23,991 nt of DNA, taken from IMCC26207 sp037141255. Its GTDB lineage: Bacteria; Actinomycetota; Acidimicrobiia; Acidimicrobiales; Microtrichaceae. The stretch is taken from contig JBAXCX010000034.1 of assembly GCA_037141255.1 (NCBI GenBank), forward strand, positions 1-23,991. Direction: 5' to 3'. Both the position numbers and the translations under genes were made by a program. The notes below the pieces were generated by a model. That model was given only the letters and a program-made list of their open reading frames with translations, was not told where the DNA came from and did not search any database. Positions 23,962 to 23,991 of this stretch are shown here, in pieces; within the stretch, counting starts at the first letter, position 1; each line of letters begins with the position of its first letter.

Positions 23962-23991
23962 TTGACACTTATTTACATTGAAAACTATTTA
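23962..23991 (+). promoter_or_regulatory. Possible promoter at the right edge
   Basis: TTGACA (23962-23967) is a perfect -35 hexamer, and TATTTA (23986-23991) lies 18 bp downstream as a weak -10, in a locally AT-rich stretch. It could drive a gene beyond the window. The 83 bases after the binding-protein stop show no convincing terminator hairpin. Confidence 0.3.

Noticed and set aside
23909..23991. Terminator after the binding-protein gene
   Set aside because: Only short, bulged pairings are possible and there is no U-tract, so no terminator can be supported.

Overview
The window looks like a chromosomal segment of a high-to-moderate GC actinobacterium, most likely from the Acidimicrobiia or a related aquatic lineage. 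This is an inference. It rests on the class II (plant/mycobacterial-type) DAHP synthase, a fatty acyl-AMP ligase, the nadD / LytR-C-like / rsfS order, a tRNA gene without encoded CCA, and several genes that appear to start at or next to the transcript 5' end (TANNNT, six bases, ATG).

Layout. Bases 1-316 hold no intact gene: a leftward promoter that points out of the window, then decayed fragments of an IS21-type transposase and of an ABC ATPase, then the promoter of the first operon. 317-2751 is a MoxR-type AAA+ ATPase with a CoxE-like VWA protein (rightward). 2761-3687 is a PaaX-family regulator (leftward), divergent from a GNAT-like protein of unknown role (3802-4653). 4666-7238 is an assimilatory sulfur pair, APS reductase (cysH) and a siroheme sulfite/nitrite reductase, translated leftward with overlapping stop and start codons and preceded by a structured leader. 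7403-8809 is class II DAHP synthase and 8907-9758 a group 2 type sigma-70 factor, both leftward. 9907-12234 is the rightward nadD, membrane-anchored LytR-C protein, rsfS operon, closed by a hairpin that faces a leftward tRNA-Ala(GGC). 12502-15078 is leuS and 15167-16828 a fatty acyl-AMP ligase.

The most unusual part is 16831-23908. After a 20-bp tandem repeat (3.5 copies) come three genes joined by 4-bp ATGA overlaps. The first encodes LivH and LivM permeases fused in one chain and ending in an Asp-Thr repeat tail. The second is a 1015-residue protein that fuses a major facilitator superfamily (MFS) transporter to a LivF-like and then a LivG-like ABC ATPase. The third is a long, membrane-anchored LivJ-like binding protein. 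Together they supply every part of a branched-chain-amino-acid-type ABC importer in three polypeptides, plus a secondary transporter covalently tied to the ATPases. The substrate cannot be read from the sequence; the acyl-AMP ligase just upstream is the only contextual hint.

How the genes work together: cysH and the reductase convert APS to sulfite and sulfite to sulfide; aroG opens the shikimate pathway; nadD, rsfS, leuS and tRNA-Ala serve NAD synthesis and translation. The rest (MoxR/VWA, PaaX, GNAT, transporter) are accessory or regulatory functions whose partners are not identified here.
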